A stretch of 64,000 bases of DNA from Plantibacter auratus (GCF_050587365.1 NZ_JBOBFV010000003.1:248001-312000); one strand, 5' to 3'; shown: positions 15,976 to 25,526, counted from the first letter of the stretch. Notes: a model not told the origin generated them from the letters alone. Made by a program: numbers and translations.

Positions 15976-17291
15976 ACGTCACCACCGTCCTCCGACACGA
16001 CGGGTCTCGGGGTGAATCGGATCCGATCGATCCGTCGGCCGTCGAGTCGCTCCACGCGGAGCGTGCCGTCCTCGAGCTCGAGCTCGTCGCCTGAGACCGC
16101 GAGTCGTCCGAGTTCGCTCATGACGTAGCCCGCGACCGTCTCGTACGGACCGTCTTCGGGGACACGCACGCCGGCGCGCTCGAGGAGCTCGTCGGGACGG
16201 AGGCTGCCCGGGAAGGTCGTGGAGTCGCGTCCGCGGACCACCCCGGCACGCGAACGGTCGTGCTCGTCGGCGACCTCGCCCACGAGTTCCTCGACGAGGT
16301 CCTCGAGGGTGGTCACGCCGGCGGTGCCGCCGTACTCGTCGACCACGACGGCCATCTGGTAGCCGCGTCCGCGCAGCTGCGAGAGCAGTACGTCCAGCTT
16401 CATCGTCTCGGGGACGCGCAGGGCCGGCGACTGCAGGGCCGAGACGGGCACCTCGCCGCGTCGGTCGCGCGGGACCGCGATGGCCTGCTTCACATGCACG
16501 ACACCGGTGATGTCGTCGACGTCGGCATCGGTGACCGGGAAGCGCGAGTGGCCGGTCGACCTCGCGAGGGCGAGCACCGCCTGGGCGGGTTCGCCGCGCT
16601 GGATCGACGCGATGCGCGGCCTGGGCGTCATGACGTCCGACGCATCGTGGCTCGAGAAGCGGAGGGTGCGGTTGAGCAGGGTCGCGGTGTCGGCCTCGAG
16701 TGTGCCCTCGAGCGCCGATCGACGCACGAGGGACGACAGCTCCTCGGCCGTCCGGGCTCCCGACAGCTCCTCCTTGGGCTCGATGCCCATCGACCGCAGC
16801 AAGCCGTTGGCACTGCCGTTGAGGACGACGATGGCGGGCTTGAACACCCAGGTGAAGGCCGTCTGGAACGGGACGACGAACTTGGCCGTCTGTCGGGGCA
16901 GCGCGAGCGCGAAGTTCTTCGGGACGAGCTCGCCGATGATCATGCTGAGCAGCGTGGCGAGGGTGATCGCGACGATCGTCGCCACGACGGCGACGACGCC
17001 CTCGGGGATCCCGATGGAGCCGAGCGGACCGGCGAGCATCGACGACAGCGCCGGCTCCATGGTGTACCCGGTGAGGAGCGTGGTCAGGGTGATCCCGAGC
17101 TGCGCGCTCGACAGGTGCGTCGAGGTGATCTTGAGCGCGGCGATCGTCATCGTCAGGCGGGTCTCGCCACGGTCGCGGCGGGCCTCGAGGTCGGCGCGGT
17201 CGAGGTTCACGAGCGCGAACTCGGAGGCGACGAAGAAGCCCGTCCCGATGGTCAGTACGAGGCCGACGCCGAGCATGATCCACTCAGACAT
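15972..17291 (-). CDS. CNNM/CBS/CorC_HlyC membrane protein
   Basis: 439 aa. CNNM membrane domain about 1-190 (FFVASEFALVNLDRADLEAR, IIGELVPKNFALALPRQT), two CBS repeats about 210-335 (TPRPRIASI, TTLEDLVEELVGEVADEH) and a C-terminal CorC_HlyC domain about 350-430 (SLRPDELLERAG, YETVAGYVMSELGRL). The family mediates Mg2+ transport or homeostasis in the cytoplasmic membrane. No convincing Shine-Dalgarno precedes the ATG; a 47-codon proline-rich open frame (17284-17427) overlaps the start by 8 bases and could supply translational coupling. Confidence 0.92.
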   Translation of the reverse strand: MSEWIMLGVGLVLTIGTGFFVASEFALVNLDRADLEARRDRGETRLTMTIAALKITSTHLSSAQLGITLTTLLTGYTMEPALSSMLAGPLGSIGIPEGVVAVVATIVAITLATLLSMIIGELVPKNFALALPRQTAKFVVPFQTAFTWVFKPAIVVLNGSANGLLRSMGIEPKEELSGARTAEELSSLVRRSALEGTLEADTATLLNRTLRFSSHDASDVMTPRPRIASIQRGEPAQAVLALARSTGHSRFPVTDADVDDITGVVHVKQAIAVPRDRRGEVPVSALQSPALRVPETMKLDVLLSQLRGRGYQMAVVVDEYGGTAGVTTLEDLVEELVGEVADEHDRSRAGVVRGRDSTTFPGSLRPDELLERAGVRVPEDGPYETVAGYVMSELGRLAVSGDELELEDGTLRVERLDGRRIDRIRFTPRPVVSEDGGDV

Positions 17292-17427
17292 GACGATCCC
17301 GTCCGTGCTGAGCGGTCGATGCCGGAGTGGGGGTTCCGTCGCCCGGGTGGGCGGTCGTCGCCCGTGATCGGGTCAGCACGGGGCTGGGATGGTGGCCGGG
17401 GGATCTGTCTGAAGGAGGGTCGTCCAT
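17284..17427 (-). CDS. Possible proline-rich leader peptide upstream of the CNNM pair
   Basis: A 47-codon frame starting MDDPPSDRSPGHHPSP with nine prolines. Its stop overlaps the CNNM start by 8 bases. A TAGACT hexamer (17443-17438) lies 10 nt before its ATG, so the mRNA could begin almost at this ATG. I infer a leader peptide by analogy with proline-rich mgt leaders of enterobacteria. It could equally be chance in GC-rich DNA. Confidence 0.3.
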   Translation of the reverse strand: MDDPPSDRSPGHHPSPVLTRSRATTAHPGDGTPTPASTAQHGRDRHV

Positions 17428-17437
17428 TGTGCGGACG

Positions 17438-17443
17438 AGTCTA
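17438..17443 (-). promoter_or_regulatory. Putative -10 element of the CNNM operon
   Basis: TAGACT on the minus strand. Its TAG is the stop codon of the upstream MFS gene. Confidence 0.35.
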
Positions 17444-18805
17444 TCGGACATCCGCGGCTGTGGACCCCGGATTTCCGGGGTTCTTCTCAGCCTCCGCGAG
17501 ACGCCGGCGCTCCTCGGCCGCGCGATGCTTCCGACGCCGCAGGAGGAGGAACCGCACGCCGATGCACGCCGCGGCGAGCGCCGGGACCCCACCCGAGACG
17601 ATCATGCCCACGTGTGCCCCGGCGACCTCGACGAGCCACCCCATGAGCGGACCGCCGATCGACTGTCCGCCGAGCAGCACCAGGATGTACAGCGACATCA
17701 CCCGGCCACGGATCGCCATGTTGGACGACAGCTGGACGAGTGAGTTCGCCGCCGTGATGAAGAGGAGGTTCGCGACCCCGCCCGCGACGAGCAGGAGGGC
17801 GAAGGGGAGGAGCACGGGCATCGCCCCGGCGGCCGCCTGCAGGACGCCGACCGCCGCCGCCGCGACGATCACGATGCGCAGGTCCACCCCCCCGCGCCTC
17901 GTCGACGCGAGCGCACCGGTCAGCGCGCCGACGGCGACGAGGGCGTTGAGGAACCCGTAGCCGCTCGCGCCGATGTCGAAGACGTCCGAGGCGTAGGCGG
18001 CGAGCAGGACCGGCAGGTTGAACGCGAACACCGACATGAACGCGACCATGATGACCGTCCACCGGATGGCCGGCTTCCGCATGGCGTACCCGAGTCCCTC
18101 CTTGAGCTGGCCCTTCGCCTTCGCGACGACCGGCGTCGGGACGAGTTCCGAGACGCGCATGAGCGCCAGGGTGAGCACGACGCCGGAGCAGGCGAGGGCA
18201 TTGATCGCGAAGGACCACCCGGAACCGACGGCGGTGATGAGGACACCACCGACGGCCGGACCGACGAGCTGGCCGAGCTGGAAGACGGCGGAGTTGAGGC
18301 TGATGGCGTTCCGCAGTCTCGCCGGGCCCACGAGCTCGTTCACGAACACCTGCCTCGCCGGGTTGTCGACGACGGTGACGAGACCGAGCATGAAGGCGAT
18401 GACGTAGATGTGCCACACCTCGACCGCGCCGCTGAGCGTCAGGATCGACAGCGCGACCGCGAGGACGGCGGCGAGCGACTGCGTGATCATGAGCAGCACG
18501 CGCTTGGAGTAGCGGTCCGCGATCACGCCGCCGAGCAGTCCGAACAGCAGCATGGGCGCGAACTGCATGGCGACCGTGATCCCGACGGCGGCGACGCTGC
18601 CGGAGAGCTCGAGGACGAGCCAGTCCTGCGCGATGCGCTGCATCCCGATCGCGGTCGTCGCGACGATGTGACCGATCGTGAAGAGTCGGAAGTTCGGGAC
18701 GCGGAGCGAGGAGAAGGTGTCCCGCCAGGCGGGACGCTCCCCCACGATCGGCATGGGGGCGGTGGGCGGCGGTGGAGCGACGGCGGTGTCGGATGGAGGG
18801 GTCAC
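17441..18805 (-). CDS. MFS transporter, DHA3/EntS-like exporter
   Basis: About 454 aa with 10-12 helices. Family markers: RNFRLF-like RVPNFRLFTIGHIVATTA before helix 1, QRIAQDWLVLELSGS, GGVIADRYSKRVLLM (motif A), DNPARQVFVNELVG and SLYILVLLGGQSIGGPLMG. This branch includes siderophore and macrolide exporters. The start is uncertain: GTG at 18805 was chosen because upstream codons run into the promoter region shared with the LysR gene, but no Shine-Dalgarno precedes it. It is divergent from a LysR regulator, its probable controller. Confidence 0.85.
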   Translation of the reverse strand: MTPPSDTAVAPPPPTAPMPIVGERPAWRDTFSSLRVPNFRLFTIGHIVATTAIGMQRIAQDWLVLELSGSVAAVGITVAMQFAPMLLFGLLGGVIADRYSKRVLLMITQSLAAVLAVALSILTLSGAVEVWHIYVIAFMLGLVTVVDNPARQVFVNELVGPARLRNAISLNSAVFQLGQLVGPAVGGVLITAVGSGWSFAINALACSGVVLTLALMRVSELVPTPVVAKAKGQLKEGLGYAMRKPAIRWTVIMVAFMSVFAFNLPVLLAAYASDVFDIGASGYGFLNALVAVGALTGALASTRRGGVDLRIVIVAAAAVGVLQAAAGAMPVLLPFALLLVAGGVANLLFITAANSLVQLSSNMAIRGRVMSLYILVLLGGQSIGGPLMGWLVEVAGAHVGMIVSGGVPALAAACIGVRFLLLRRRKHRAAEERRRLAEAEKNPGNPGSTAADVR

Positions 18806-18929
18806 GGAGAGGGCCAGCGTTTCGTATGTCGAGTGCGTGTCGTATGGGTGGAGCCGCGGAGGCCGTCGGCTCCCGTCCACGCTATTGCCGACGCGGCCAT
18901 TTCCGAGCAGGATGATCCCTATCAGTCCT

Positions 18930-18944
18930 ATTCGATTCCCGAAT
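18930..18944. promoter_or_regulatory. LysR-type T-N11-A operator
   Basis: ATTCG-ATTCC-CGAAT, a perfect inverted repeat containing T-N11-A (18931 to 18943). It lies between the divergent MFS and LysR genes, just upstream of the favoured LysR start. Confidence 0.55.
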
Positions 18945-18957
18945 GATCGGCTCATGC

Positions 18958-19803
18958 ATGTTCGACCCCGCCCTGCTGCGCACCTTCCTGGCCGTCGCCG
19001 AGACGAAGAACTTCACGCGTGCCGCCGCGCAGCTCGGGTTGAGCCAGCCGACGGTCAGTCAGCAGATCCGACGGCTCGAGGAGGCCGCCGGCCGGTGGCT
19101 CGTCGTCCGGGACACGAGAGCGGTCCGCCTGACCGACAACGGTGATGCGATGGCCGGGTTCGCGCGGACCATCCTCGCTGCACACGCCTCGGCGGAGAGT
19201 TACTTCACCGGCTCGGCGATGAGCGGTCGCCTCCGCTTCGGGGCCGCCGACGACCTCGCGATGACCCAGCTCCCCCGGATCCTGCGGCACTTCCGTCAGG
19301 GTCACCCGCAGCTGAACCTCGAACTCACGGTGAACCAGAGCGGGCCGCTCTACCGTCGGCTGAAGGCGGGCGCCCTCGACCTCATCTTCATCAAGATGCA
19401 CCCAGGCCAGAACGAGGGCAAGCTCGTACGGACCGACTCGATGGTCTGGGTCGGTCTCGAGAAGACCACGATCGAGCCGGGCCAGCCCGTCCCCCTCATC
19501 GCCTACCAGGACCCGAGTCTCTCCCGGCAGCTGGCGATCGACGCCCTCGAGGCCGCCGGGCGCACCTGGCGGATCACCTGCAGCACCCGGGAGGTGAACG
19601 GCGTCCTCGCGGCGGTGCGGGCCGGGCTCGGCGTCGCGGTCTTCCCGCGCAGCCTGATCCCGAGCGACCTCGTCATGCTGAGCAACCGGCTGGAACTCCC
19701 GACCCTGGGCGGCGTCGACTTCACCCTGCTCGCGAACCCGTTGGCGGCTGCCGGCCCGGTGGAGGCGCTCTCCTCGGCCATCATGGACCGGTCGCTGGCC
19801 TGA
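18958..19803 (+). CDS. LysR family transcriptional regulator
   Basis: 281 aa. The N-terminal winged HTH is clear (LLRTFLAVAETKNFTRAAAQ, then LSQPTVSQQIRRLEE), followed by a co-inducer domain from about 90. I prefer the ATG at 18958 (MFDPALLRTF) because the conserved HTH starts at once and the T-N11-A operator would otherwise overlap the coding start; an in-frame ATG at 18943 is the alternative. It probably regulates itself and the divergent MFS exporter. The ligand is unknown. Confidence 0.92.
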   Translation: MFDPALLRTFLAVAETKNFTRAAAQLGLSQPTVSQQIRRLEEAAGRWLVVRDTRAVRLTDNGDAMAGFARTILAAHASAESYFTGSAMSGRLRFGAADDLAMTQLPRILRHFRQGHPQLNLELTVNQSGPLYRRLKAGALDLIFIKMHPGQNEGKLVRTDSMVWVGLEKTTIEPGQPVPLIAYQDPSLSRQLAIDALEAAGRTWRITCSTREVNGVLAAVRAGLGVAVFPRSLIPSDLVMLSNRLELPTLGGVDFTLLANPLAAAGPVEALSSAIMDRSLA

Positions 19804-19818
19804 GCGAGCACATGGCGG

Positions 19819-20118
19819 TCAGGCGTCGACGGACTCCGACTGCTCGGCGAACGGCGCCGGGATGAGGTAGGTCTCGCGGACCTCGGCCGATTCGTGCGGG
19901 CCGCTGCCGTCGGGCGCGGTGAAGGGTTCGTCGAACTCGACGATCCACGTCGTCAACTGTTCGGTCCACACCGAGACGAACGCCGCGGCACGCTGGCGGC
20001 CGGGTGCGACGATGATCCCGGAGACACGCTCCCCCGTCGAGGGATCGGATCCCGGGTCCACGAGCACGAGGACCTGCATGCCGACACCGAACCCGTGCGT
20101 CCCACCGTTCACCACCAT
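19819..20118 (-). CDS. Conserved hypothetical protein
   Basis: 99 aa, no family recognised with confidence. The sequence alternates short strands and turns (MQVLVLVDPGSDP, VSGIIVAPG, WIVEFDEPF, YLIPAP), suggesting a small beta-rich barrel. No signal peptide or membrane helix. It lies 48 bp downstream of guaB1 on the same strand and may be co-transcribed. The ATG at 20118 has a GGGA about 10 nt upstream. Confidence 0.6.
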   Translation of the reverse strand: MVVNGGTHGFGVGMQVLVLVDPGSDPSTGERVSGIIVAPGRQRAAAFVSVWTEQLTTWIVEFDEPFTAPDGSGPHESAEVRETYLIPAPFAEQSESVDA

Positions 20119-20166
20119 GGGCCCATCATCCCACCGCGGTCGTGCGCGCCGCACCAGCGCCCCGGC

Positions 20167-21606
20167 TCACCAGGAGACGGGCAGCGCCTTGCCCTCCTCG
20201 TACCCGGCGGCCGACTGGACGCCGACGATGGCGCGCTCGTGGAAGCCGGGGACCGAGTCGGCACCCGCGTAGGTGAACGACGAGCGCACCCCGGCGGTGA
20301 TCATGTCGAGGAGGTCCTCGACCGAGGGCCGGAGCGGGTCGATCGTGATGCGGGAGGACGAGATGCCCTCGGCGAAGAGCGTCTTCCGCGCGAGTTCGAA
20401 CGGGTCGAGTCGACCGAAGCGCTCGTGCACGGCCTTGGTCGACGCCATGCCCCAGCTCTCCTTGTAGAGCGACCCGTCAGCGGCGCGCTGCAGCTCACCG
20501 GGGGCTTCGATCGTGCCGGCGAACCAGGACCCGATCATGACCGAGGACGCACCGGCCGCGAGGGCGAGGGCGACGTCGCGGGGGTAGCGGACGCCACCGT
20601 CCGCCCAGACCTTCGCGCCGAGTGCGCGGGCGGTCGCGGCCGTCTCGAGCACGGCCGAGAACTGCGGACGTCCGACCGCCGTCATCATCCGCGTGGTGCA
20701 CATCGCACCGGGTCCGACACCGACCTTGAGGATGTCCGCACCGGCGTCGACGAGGTCCTGCACCGCGACGGCGGACACGACGTTGCCGGCGACGATCGGG
20801 AGGTCGAGACCGAGGGCACGGACGGCCGCGATCGCCCGGAGCATGCCCTCCTGGTGCCCGTGGGCGGTGTCGATCACGAGGACGTCCACCCCGGCGGCGG
20901 CGAGCGCCTGCGCCTTCACAGCGACGTCGCCGTTGATGCCGATCGCCGCGGCGACCCGCAGTCGGCCCGACGCGTCGAGCGCCGGCGTGTAGATGGTCGA
21001 GCGGAGCGCGCTCGTCCGGCTGAGGGTGCCGACGACCGCGCCGTGGTGCAGCACGGGCGCGAACTCGAGGTCGGCCGCGACCATGAGGTCGAACGCGGCC
21101 CGGCCACCGGTCACGTCGTCGGCGTCGATCGAGGCGAGCGACCCGCGAGCGAGGTCGCCGAGCCGTGCGTCGGGAAGCGCCGTGGCGAGACGTGCGGCCG
21201 GGATGCAGCCGGCGAATGCGTCGCGCTCGTCGTGGAGCACGATGCCGTGACCGGCGACCGCGGGGATCAGGCGCAGGGCGTCGGCCGCGGTCTGATCGGC
21301 GCGCATGATCAGCGGCGTGTCGAAGGCGACCGGCTGCTCCTTGACCCAGCGGATCGCCGCGTCGAGCTCTTGGAGCGGCATGTCCTGCGGCAGGACGCCG
21401 AGTCCGCCGCGCCGCGCCAGTGCCGCCGCGAGGCGTGGCCCGGTGACGGAGTTCATGTTGGCGGAGACGATCGGGATCGTGGCGCCGGTGCCGTCGTCCG
21501 GAGCAAGGTCGACGTCGAGTCGACTCGTGATCCCGGAGCGGCTGGGGACGAGGAACACGTCCGAGTACGTCAGGTCGTGGCTGGGAATCTCACCGATGAA
21601 CCGCAT
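20167..21606 (-). CDS. guaB1: GuaB1 family IMP dehydrogenase-related protein, probable GMP reductase
   Basis: 479 aa. It has the IMPDH/GMPR barrel: TYSDVFLVPSRSGI at the start, nucleotide-binding ANMNSVTG, the catalytic loop Cys in GVGPGAMCTTRMMT, KVWADGGVRYPRDVALA and the phosphate site GSWFAGTIE. A CBS pair lies about 95-205. In mycobacteria GuaB1 was shown to be a GMP reductase (GMP to IMP, purine salvage) rather than an IMP dehydrogenase; I transfer that by family. A TACGGT hexamer 6 nt before the ATG suggests a leaderless transcript. It is divergent from kgd. Confidence 0.9.
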   Translation of the reverse strand: MRFIGEIPSHDLTYSDVFLVPSRSGITSRLDVDLAPDDGTGATIPIVSANMNSVTGPRLAAALARRGGLGVLPQDMPLQELDAAIRWVKEQPVAFDTPLIMRADQTAADALRLIPAVAGHGIVLHDERDAFAGCIPAARLATALPDARLGDLARGSLASIDADDVTGGRAAFDLMVAADLEFAPVLHHGAVVGTLSRTSALRSTIYTPALDASGRLRVAAAIGINGDVAVKAQALAAAGVDVLVIDTAHGHQEGMLRAIAAVRALGLDLPIVAGNVVSAVAVQDLVDAGADILKVGVGPGAMCTTRMMTAVGRPQFSAVLETAATARALGAKVWADGGVRYPRDVALALAAGASSVMIGSWFAGTIEAPGELQRAADGSLYKESWGMASTKAVHERFGRLDPFELARKTLFAEGISSSRITIDPLRPSVEDLLDMITAGVRSSFTYAGADSVPGFHERAIVGVQSAAGYEEGKALPVSW

Positions 21607-21612
21607 GAGAAC

Positions 21613-21618
21613 ACCGTA
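21613..21618 (-). promoter_or_regulatory. -10 element of guaB1
   Basis: TACGGT on the minus strand, 6 nt before the ATG. Confidence 0.45.
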
Positions 21619-21659
21619 TCCCGACCGGCGTCCGAGCCGCACCGACGACGGAATGGGTT

Positions 21660-21665
21660 TAGGCT
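21660..21665 (+). promoter_or_regulatory. Possible -10 element of kgd
   Basis: TAGGCT about 75 bp upstream of the GTG start, the same hexamer used before other genes here. It would give a leader near 70 nt. Confidence 0.3.
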
Positions 21666-21740
21666 TGATGACTGGATCGTGCGGGCATGTTCCCTGCCTG
21701 CAAACAGTGAGAATTCAACGGAGAGAGTGGGCGATCGACG

Positions 21741-24700
21741 GTGTCGAGCCAGATGACCGGAGTGGGCGCCGATGACGGCGCAACGAACGAATTCGGAGCC
21801 AATGAATGGCTCGTCGACGAGATGTACGAGCAGTACCTCGTCGACAAGGATTCCGTGGACCGCTCCTGGTGGCCGATCCTCGAGCACTACCGGCCGGTGA
21901 ACGGCGCAGCCCAGGGAACGACGGGCGGCCAGTCGGACGACGATGCGGCAGCCGCCGGCGCCACGGCGTCGGCCCCCACCCCTGCGGCGGCGGACGAGGC
22001 GGCGGCCCGGGTCAACCCGCCGACGGCCCCGATCCAGGTCATCGGCGCGCAGCCGGTCGCGCGCACCACCTCGGTCCAGGCGAAGCCGGCCCCGATCCCG
22101 GCCGACGCCCCGATGACGAGCCCGAACCAGGTCCAGCAGCCGAAGAGCGACCAGACCGAACCCGCTCCGGAGGACGTCGACAAGGTCACCGTGCTGAAGG
22201 GCATGGCCAAGTCGCTCGCCACCAACATGGACGCGAGCCTGACGGTCCCGACCGCGACGAGCGTGCGCACCATCCCGGCGAAGCTGATGATCGACAACCG
22301 CATCGTCATCAACAACCACCTGAAGCGCGCCAGAGGCGGCAAGGTCAGCTTCACCCACCTCATCGGCTGGGCCCTCATCCAGGCGTTGAAGGACTTCCCG
22401 AGCCAGAACGTCTACTACGAGGAGACCGACGACAAGCCCACGGTCGTCGCCCCGGCGCACATCAACCTCGGCATCGCCATCGACCTCCCGAAGCCCGACG
22501 GCTCCCGCGCCCTCATGGTGCCGGGCATCAAGCGCGCCGACACCCTCACCTTCAACGAGTACCTCTCGGCGTACGAGGACCTCGTGACCCGCGCCCGCAA
22601 GGGCAAGCTCACCGGAGCCGACTTCCAGGGCGTCACAATCTCGCTCACGAACCCCGGTGGCATCGGGACCGTGCACTCGGTCCCCCGTCTCATGAAGGGC
22701 CAGGGCTGCATCATCGGCGCCGGCGCCCTCGAGTACCCGGCCGAGTTCCAGGGCGCCTCCGAGCGCACGCTCAACGAGCTGGCGATCGGCAAGACGATCA
22801 CCCTCACGAGCACCTACGACCACCGCGTCATCCAGGGTGCCGGCTCGGGCGAGTTCCTCAAGGTCGTCCACGAGCTGCTCATCGGCAGCCGCAGCTTCTA
22901 CCAGGACATCTTCGCCGCGCTCCGCATCCCGTACGACCCGATCCACTGGTCGCCCGACATCAGCGTCGACCTCGCCGACGCCGTCGACAAGACCGCCCGC
23001 GTCCAGGAGCTCATCAACGCGTTCCGCGTCCGCGGCCACCTCATGGCCGACATCGACCCGCTGGAGTACGTGCAGCGCTCGCACCCCGACCTCGAGATCG
23101 AGACCCACGGCCTGACCTTCTGGGACCTCGACCGCGAGTTCGTCACGGGCGCCTTCGGCTCGGCCCGCACGGCCAAGCTGCGCGACATCCTCGGCGTCCT
23201 CCGCGACTCGTACTGCCGCACCACGGGCATCGAGTACATGCACATCCAGGACCCCGCACAGCGCAAGTGGATCCAGAGCAAGGTCGAGCGCAAGTACGAG
23301 AAGCCGACGCACGACGAGCAGATGCGCATCCTCGGCAAGCTCAACGAGGCCGAGGCCTTCGAGACCTTCCTGCAGACGAAGTACGTCGGCCAGAAGCGCT
23401 TCAGCCTCGAAGGCGGCGAGTCCACCATCGCCCTGCTCGACACCATCCTCCAGGGTGCGTCGCAGGCCCAGCTCGACGAGGTCGCGATCGGTATGGCCCA
23501 CCGCGGCCGCCTCAACGTCCTCACGAACATCGCCGGCAAGACGTACGGGCAGATCTTCCGCGAGTTCGAGGGAACGCAGGACCCTGCGAGCCACGGTTCC
23601 GGCGACGTGAAGTACCACCTCGGCACCGAGGGCACCTTCAAGGCCGAGGACGGCCGCGAGATCCCGGTCTACCTGGCAGCGAACCCCTCGCACCTCGAGG
23701 CCGTCAACGGCGTGCTCGAGGGCATCGTCCGCGCGAAGCAGGACCGCGGGCCGATCGGCGCGTTCGGCACCCTCCCGATCCTCATCCACGGCGATGCGGC
23801 GATGGCCGGTCAGGGCGTTGTCCTCGAGACGATGCAGCTGTCCCAGCTGCGCGGCTACCGCACGGGCGGCACGGTCCACGTCGTCATCAACAACCAGGTC
23901 GGCTTCACCACGCCTCCTGGCGAGGGCCGCTCCTCCATCTACAACACCGACGTCGCGAAGACCATCCAGGCGCCGATCTTCCACGTGAACGGCGACGACC
24001 CCGAGGCCGTCGTGCGGGTCGCGGAGCTCGCCTTCGAGTACCGCCAGGAGTTCAAGCGCGACGTCGTCATCGACCTCGTGTGCTACCGCCGACGCGGCCA
24101 CAACGAGGGCGACGACCCGTCGATGACGCAGCCGCTCATGTACAGCCTCATCGAGGCGAAGCGCTCCGTCCGCAAGCTGTACACCGAGGCGCTCGTCGGC
24201 CGTGGCGACATCACCGAGGAGGAGTACGAGGCCGCGCACCGCGACTTCCAGGACCGCCTCGAACGCGCCTTCATGGAGACGCACGCCGAGCAGACCTCGC
24301 CGACGCCGATCCCGACCGAGGTCCTCGACGAGGACGGCTACTCCGGCGAACTCGAGACGACCGGCGTCTCCGAGGGCGTCGTGCAGCTCATCGGCGACGC
24401 GTTCAACAACAAGCCCGCCGGGTTCACCGTGCACCCGAAGGTGCAGCAGCTCCTCGAGAAGCGTCTCGACATGAGCCGCAACGGCAACATCGACTGGGGC
24501 TTCGGAGAACTGCTCGCACTCGGATCGGTACTCATCGAGGGCACCCCGGTGCGGATGTCCGGACAGGACTCCCGCCGCGGCACCTTCGTGCAGCGTCACG
24601 CCGTCCTCCACGACCGGGTCAACGGCCAGGAGTGGCTGCCGCTCGCGAACCTCAGCGACAACCAGGCCCGCTTCTGGATCTACGACTCGCTCCTCAGCGA

Positions 24701-25511
24701 GTACGCGGTCATGGGCTTCGAGTACGGCTACTCGGTCGAACGTGCCGACGCGCTCGTGCTGTGGGAGGCGCAGTTCGGCGACTTCACCAACGGCGCGCAG
24801 ACGATCATCGACGAGTTCATCTCCTCCGCCGAGCAGAAGTGGTCGCAGCGGTCGAGTGTCACGCTCCTCCTCCCCCACGGCTACGAAGGCCAGGGCCCCG
24901 ACCACTCGTCCGCGCGGATCGAGCGGTTCCTGCAGCTCTGCGCCGAGGACAACATGACCGTCGCCCGGCCGTCGACCCCCGCGTCGTACTTCCACCTCCT
25001 GCGTCGCCAGGCGTACGCCCGCCCGCGTCGGCCGCTCGTCGTCTTCACCCCGAAGGCGATGCTGCGTCTGCGTGGCGCGACCAGCCCGGTGGCGGACTTC
25101 ACCTCCGGCCGCTTCGAGCCGGTGATCGACGACGCACGGATCACCGACAAGGCCGCGGTCAAGCGGGTGCTCCTGCACTCCGGGAAGATCCACTACGACC
25201 TCCTCAGCGAGCTGCAGAAGCAGCCGAACGACGAGATCGCCCTCGTCCGCGTCGAGCAGTTCTACCCGGTCCCGGTGGCCGAGCTGAACGCCGTGGTCGC
25301 GCAGTACCCGAACGCCGAACTGGTGTGGGTACAGGACGAGCCGGAGAACCAGGGCGCGTGGCCGTTCATCTGCCTGGAGGCCGCCAAGCACCTCGAGGGT
25401 CGGACGATCCGCAACGTGTCGCGCACCGCGTCCGCCTCCCCCGCCACGGGTTCGGCGAAGCGTCACGCCGCCGAGCAGGCGGAGCTCCTCCGCACCGCGC
25501 TGTCGCTCTGA
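21741..25511 (+). CDS. kgd: Multifunctional 2-oxoglutarate dehydrogenase E1/E2 (Kgd/OdhA)
   Basis: 1256 aa, the actinobacterial fusion of an E2-like succinyltransferase and thiamine-diphosphate E1. Order: a short helical N-terminus (NEWLVDEMYEQYLVDKDSV), an Ala/Pro linker (about 50-145), acyltransferase core (about 145-370, with TYDHRVIQGAGSGEFL) and E1 (about 415-1256, with GMAHRGRLNVLTNIAGK, ThDP site GDAAMAGQGVVLET and VINNQVGF). It lacks a lipoyl domain, so it must work with a separate E2 (pyruvate dehydrogenase) and Lpd. It decarboxylates 2-oxoglutarate in the TCA cycle; in relatives the FHA protein OdhI/GarA inhibits it. The start is GTG with GGAGAGAG about 13 nt upstream. A strong hairpin follows. 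Confidence 0.97.
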   Translation: MSSQMTGVGADDGATNEFGANEWLVDEMYEQYLVDKDSVDRSWWPILEHYRPVNGAAQGTTGGQSDDDAAAAGATASAPTPAAADEAAARVNPPTAPIQVIGAQPVARTTSVQAKPAPIPADAPMTSPNQVQQPKSDQTEPAPEDVDKVTVLKGMAKSLATNMDASLTVPTATSVRTIPAKLMIDNRIVINNHLKRARGGKVSFTHLIGWALIQALKDFPSQNVYYEETDDKPTVVAPAHINLGIAIDLPKPDGSRALMVPGIKRADTLTFNEYLSAYEDLVTRARKGKLTGADFQGVTISLTNPGGIGTVHSVPRLMKGQGCIIGAGALEYPAEFQGASERTLNELAIGKTITLTSTYDHRVIQGAGSGEFLKVVHELLIGSRSFYQDIFAALRIPYDPIHWSPDISVDLADAVDKTARVQELINAFRVRGHLMADIDPLEYVQRSHPDLEIETHGLTFWDLDREFVTGAFGSARTAKLRDILGVLRDSYCRTTGIEYMHIQDPAQRKWIQSKVERKYEKPTHDEQMRILGKLNEAEAFETFLQTKYVGQKRFSLEGGESTIALLDTILQGASQAQLDEVAIGMAHRGRLNVLTNIAGKTYGQIFREFEGTQDPASHGSGDVKYHLGTEGTFKAEDGREIPVYLAANPSHLEAVNGVLEGIVRAKQDRGPIGAFGTLPILIHGDAAMAGQGVVLETMQLSQLRGYRTGGTVHVVINNQVGFTTPPGEGRSSIYNTDVAKTIQAPIFHVNGDDPEAVVRVAELAFEYRQEFKRDVVIDLVCYRRRGHNEGDDPSMTQPLMYSLIEAKRSVRKLYTEALVGRGDITEEEYEAAHRDFQDRLERAFMETHAEQTSPTPIPTEVLDEDGYSGELETTGVSEGVVQLIGDAFNNKPAGFTVHPKVQQLLEKRLDMSRNGNIDWGFGELLALGSVLIEGTPVRMSGQDSRRGTFVQRHAVLHDRVNGQEWLPLANLSDNQARFWIYDSLLSEYAVMGFEYGYSVERADALVLWEAQFGDFTNGAQTIIDEFISSAEQKWSQRSSVTLLLPHGYEGQGPDHSSARIERFLQLCAEDNMTVARPSTPASYFHLLRRQAYARPRRPLVVFTPKAMLRLRGATSPVADFTSGRFEPVIDDARITDKAAVKRVLLHSGKIHYDLLSELQKQPNDEIALVRVEQFYPVPVAELNAVVAQYPNAELVWVQDEPENQGAWPFICLEAAKHLEGRTIRNVSRTASASPATGSAKRHAAEQAELLRTALSL

Positions 25512-25526
25512 CCTCAGCCGCACGAC

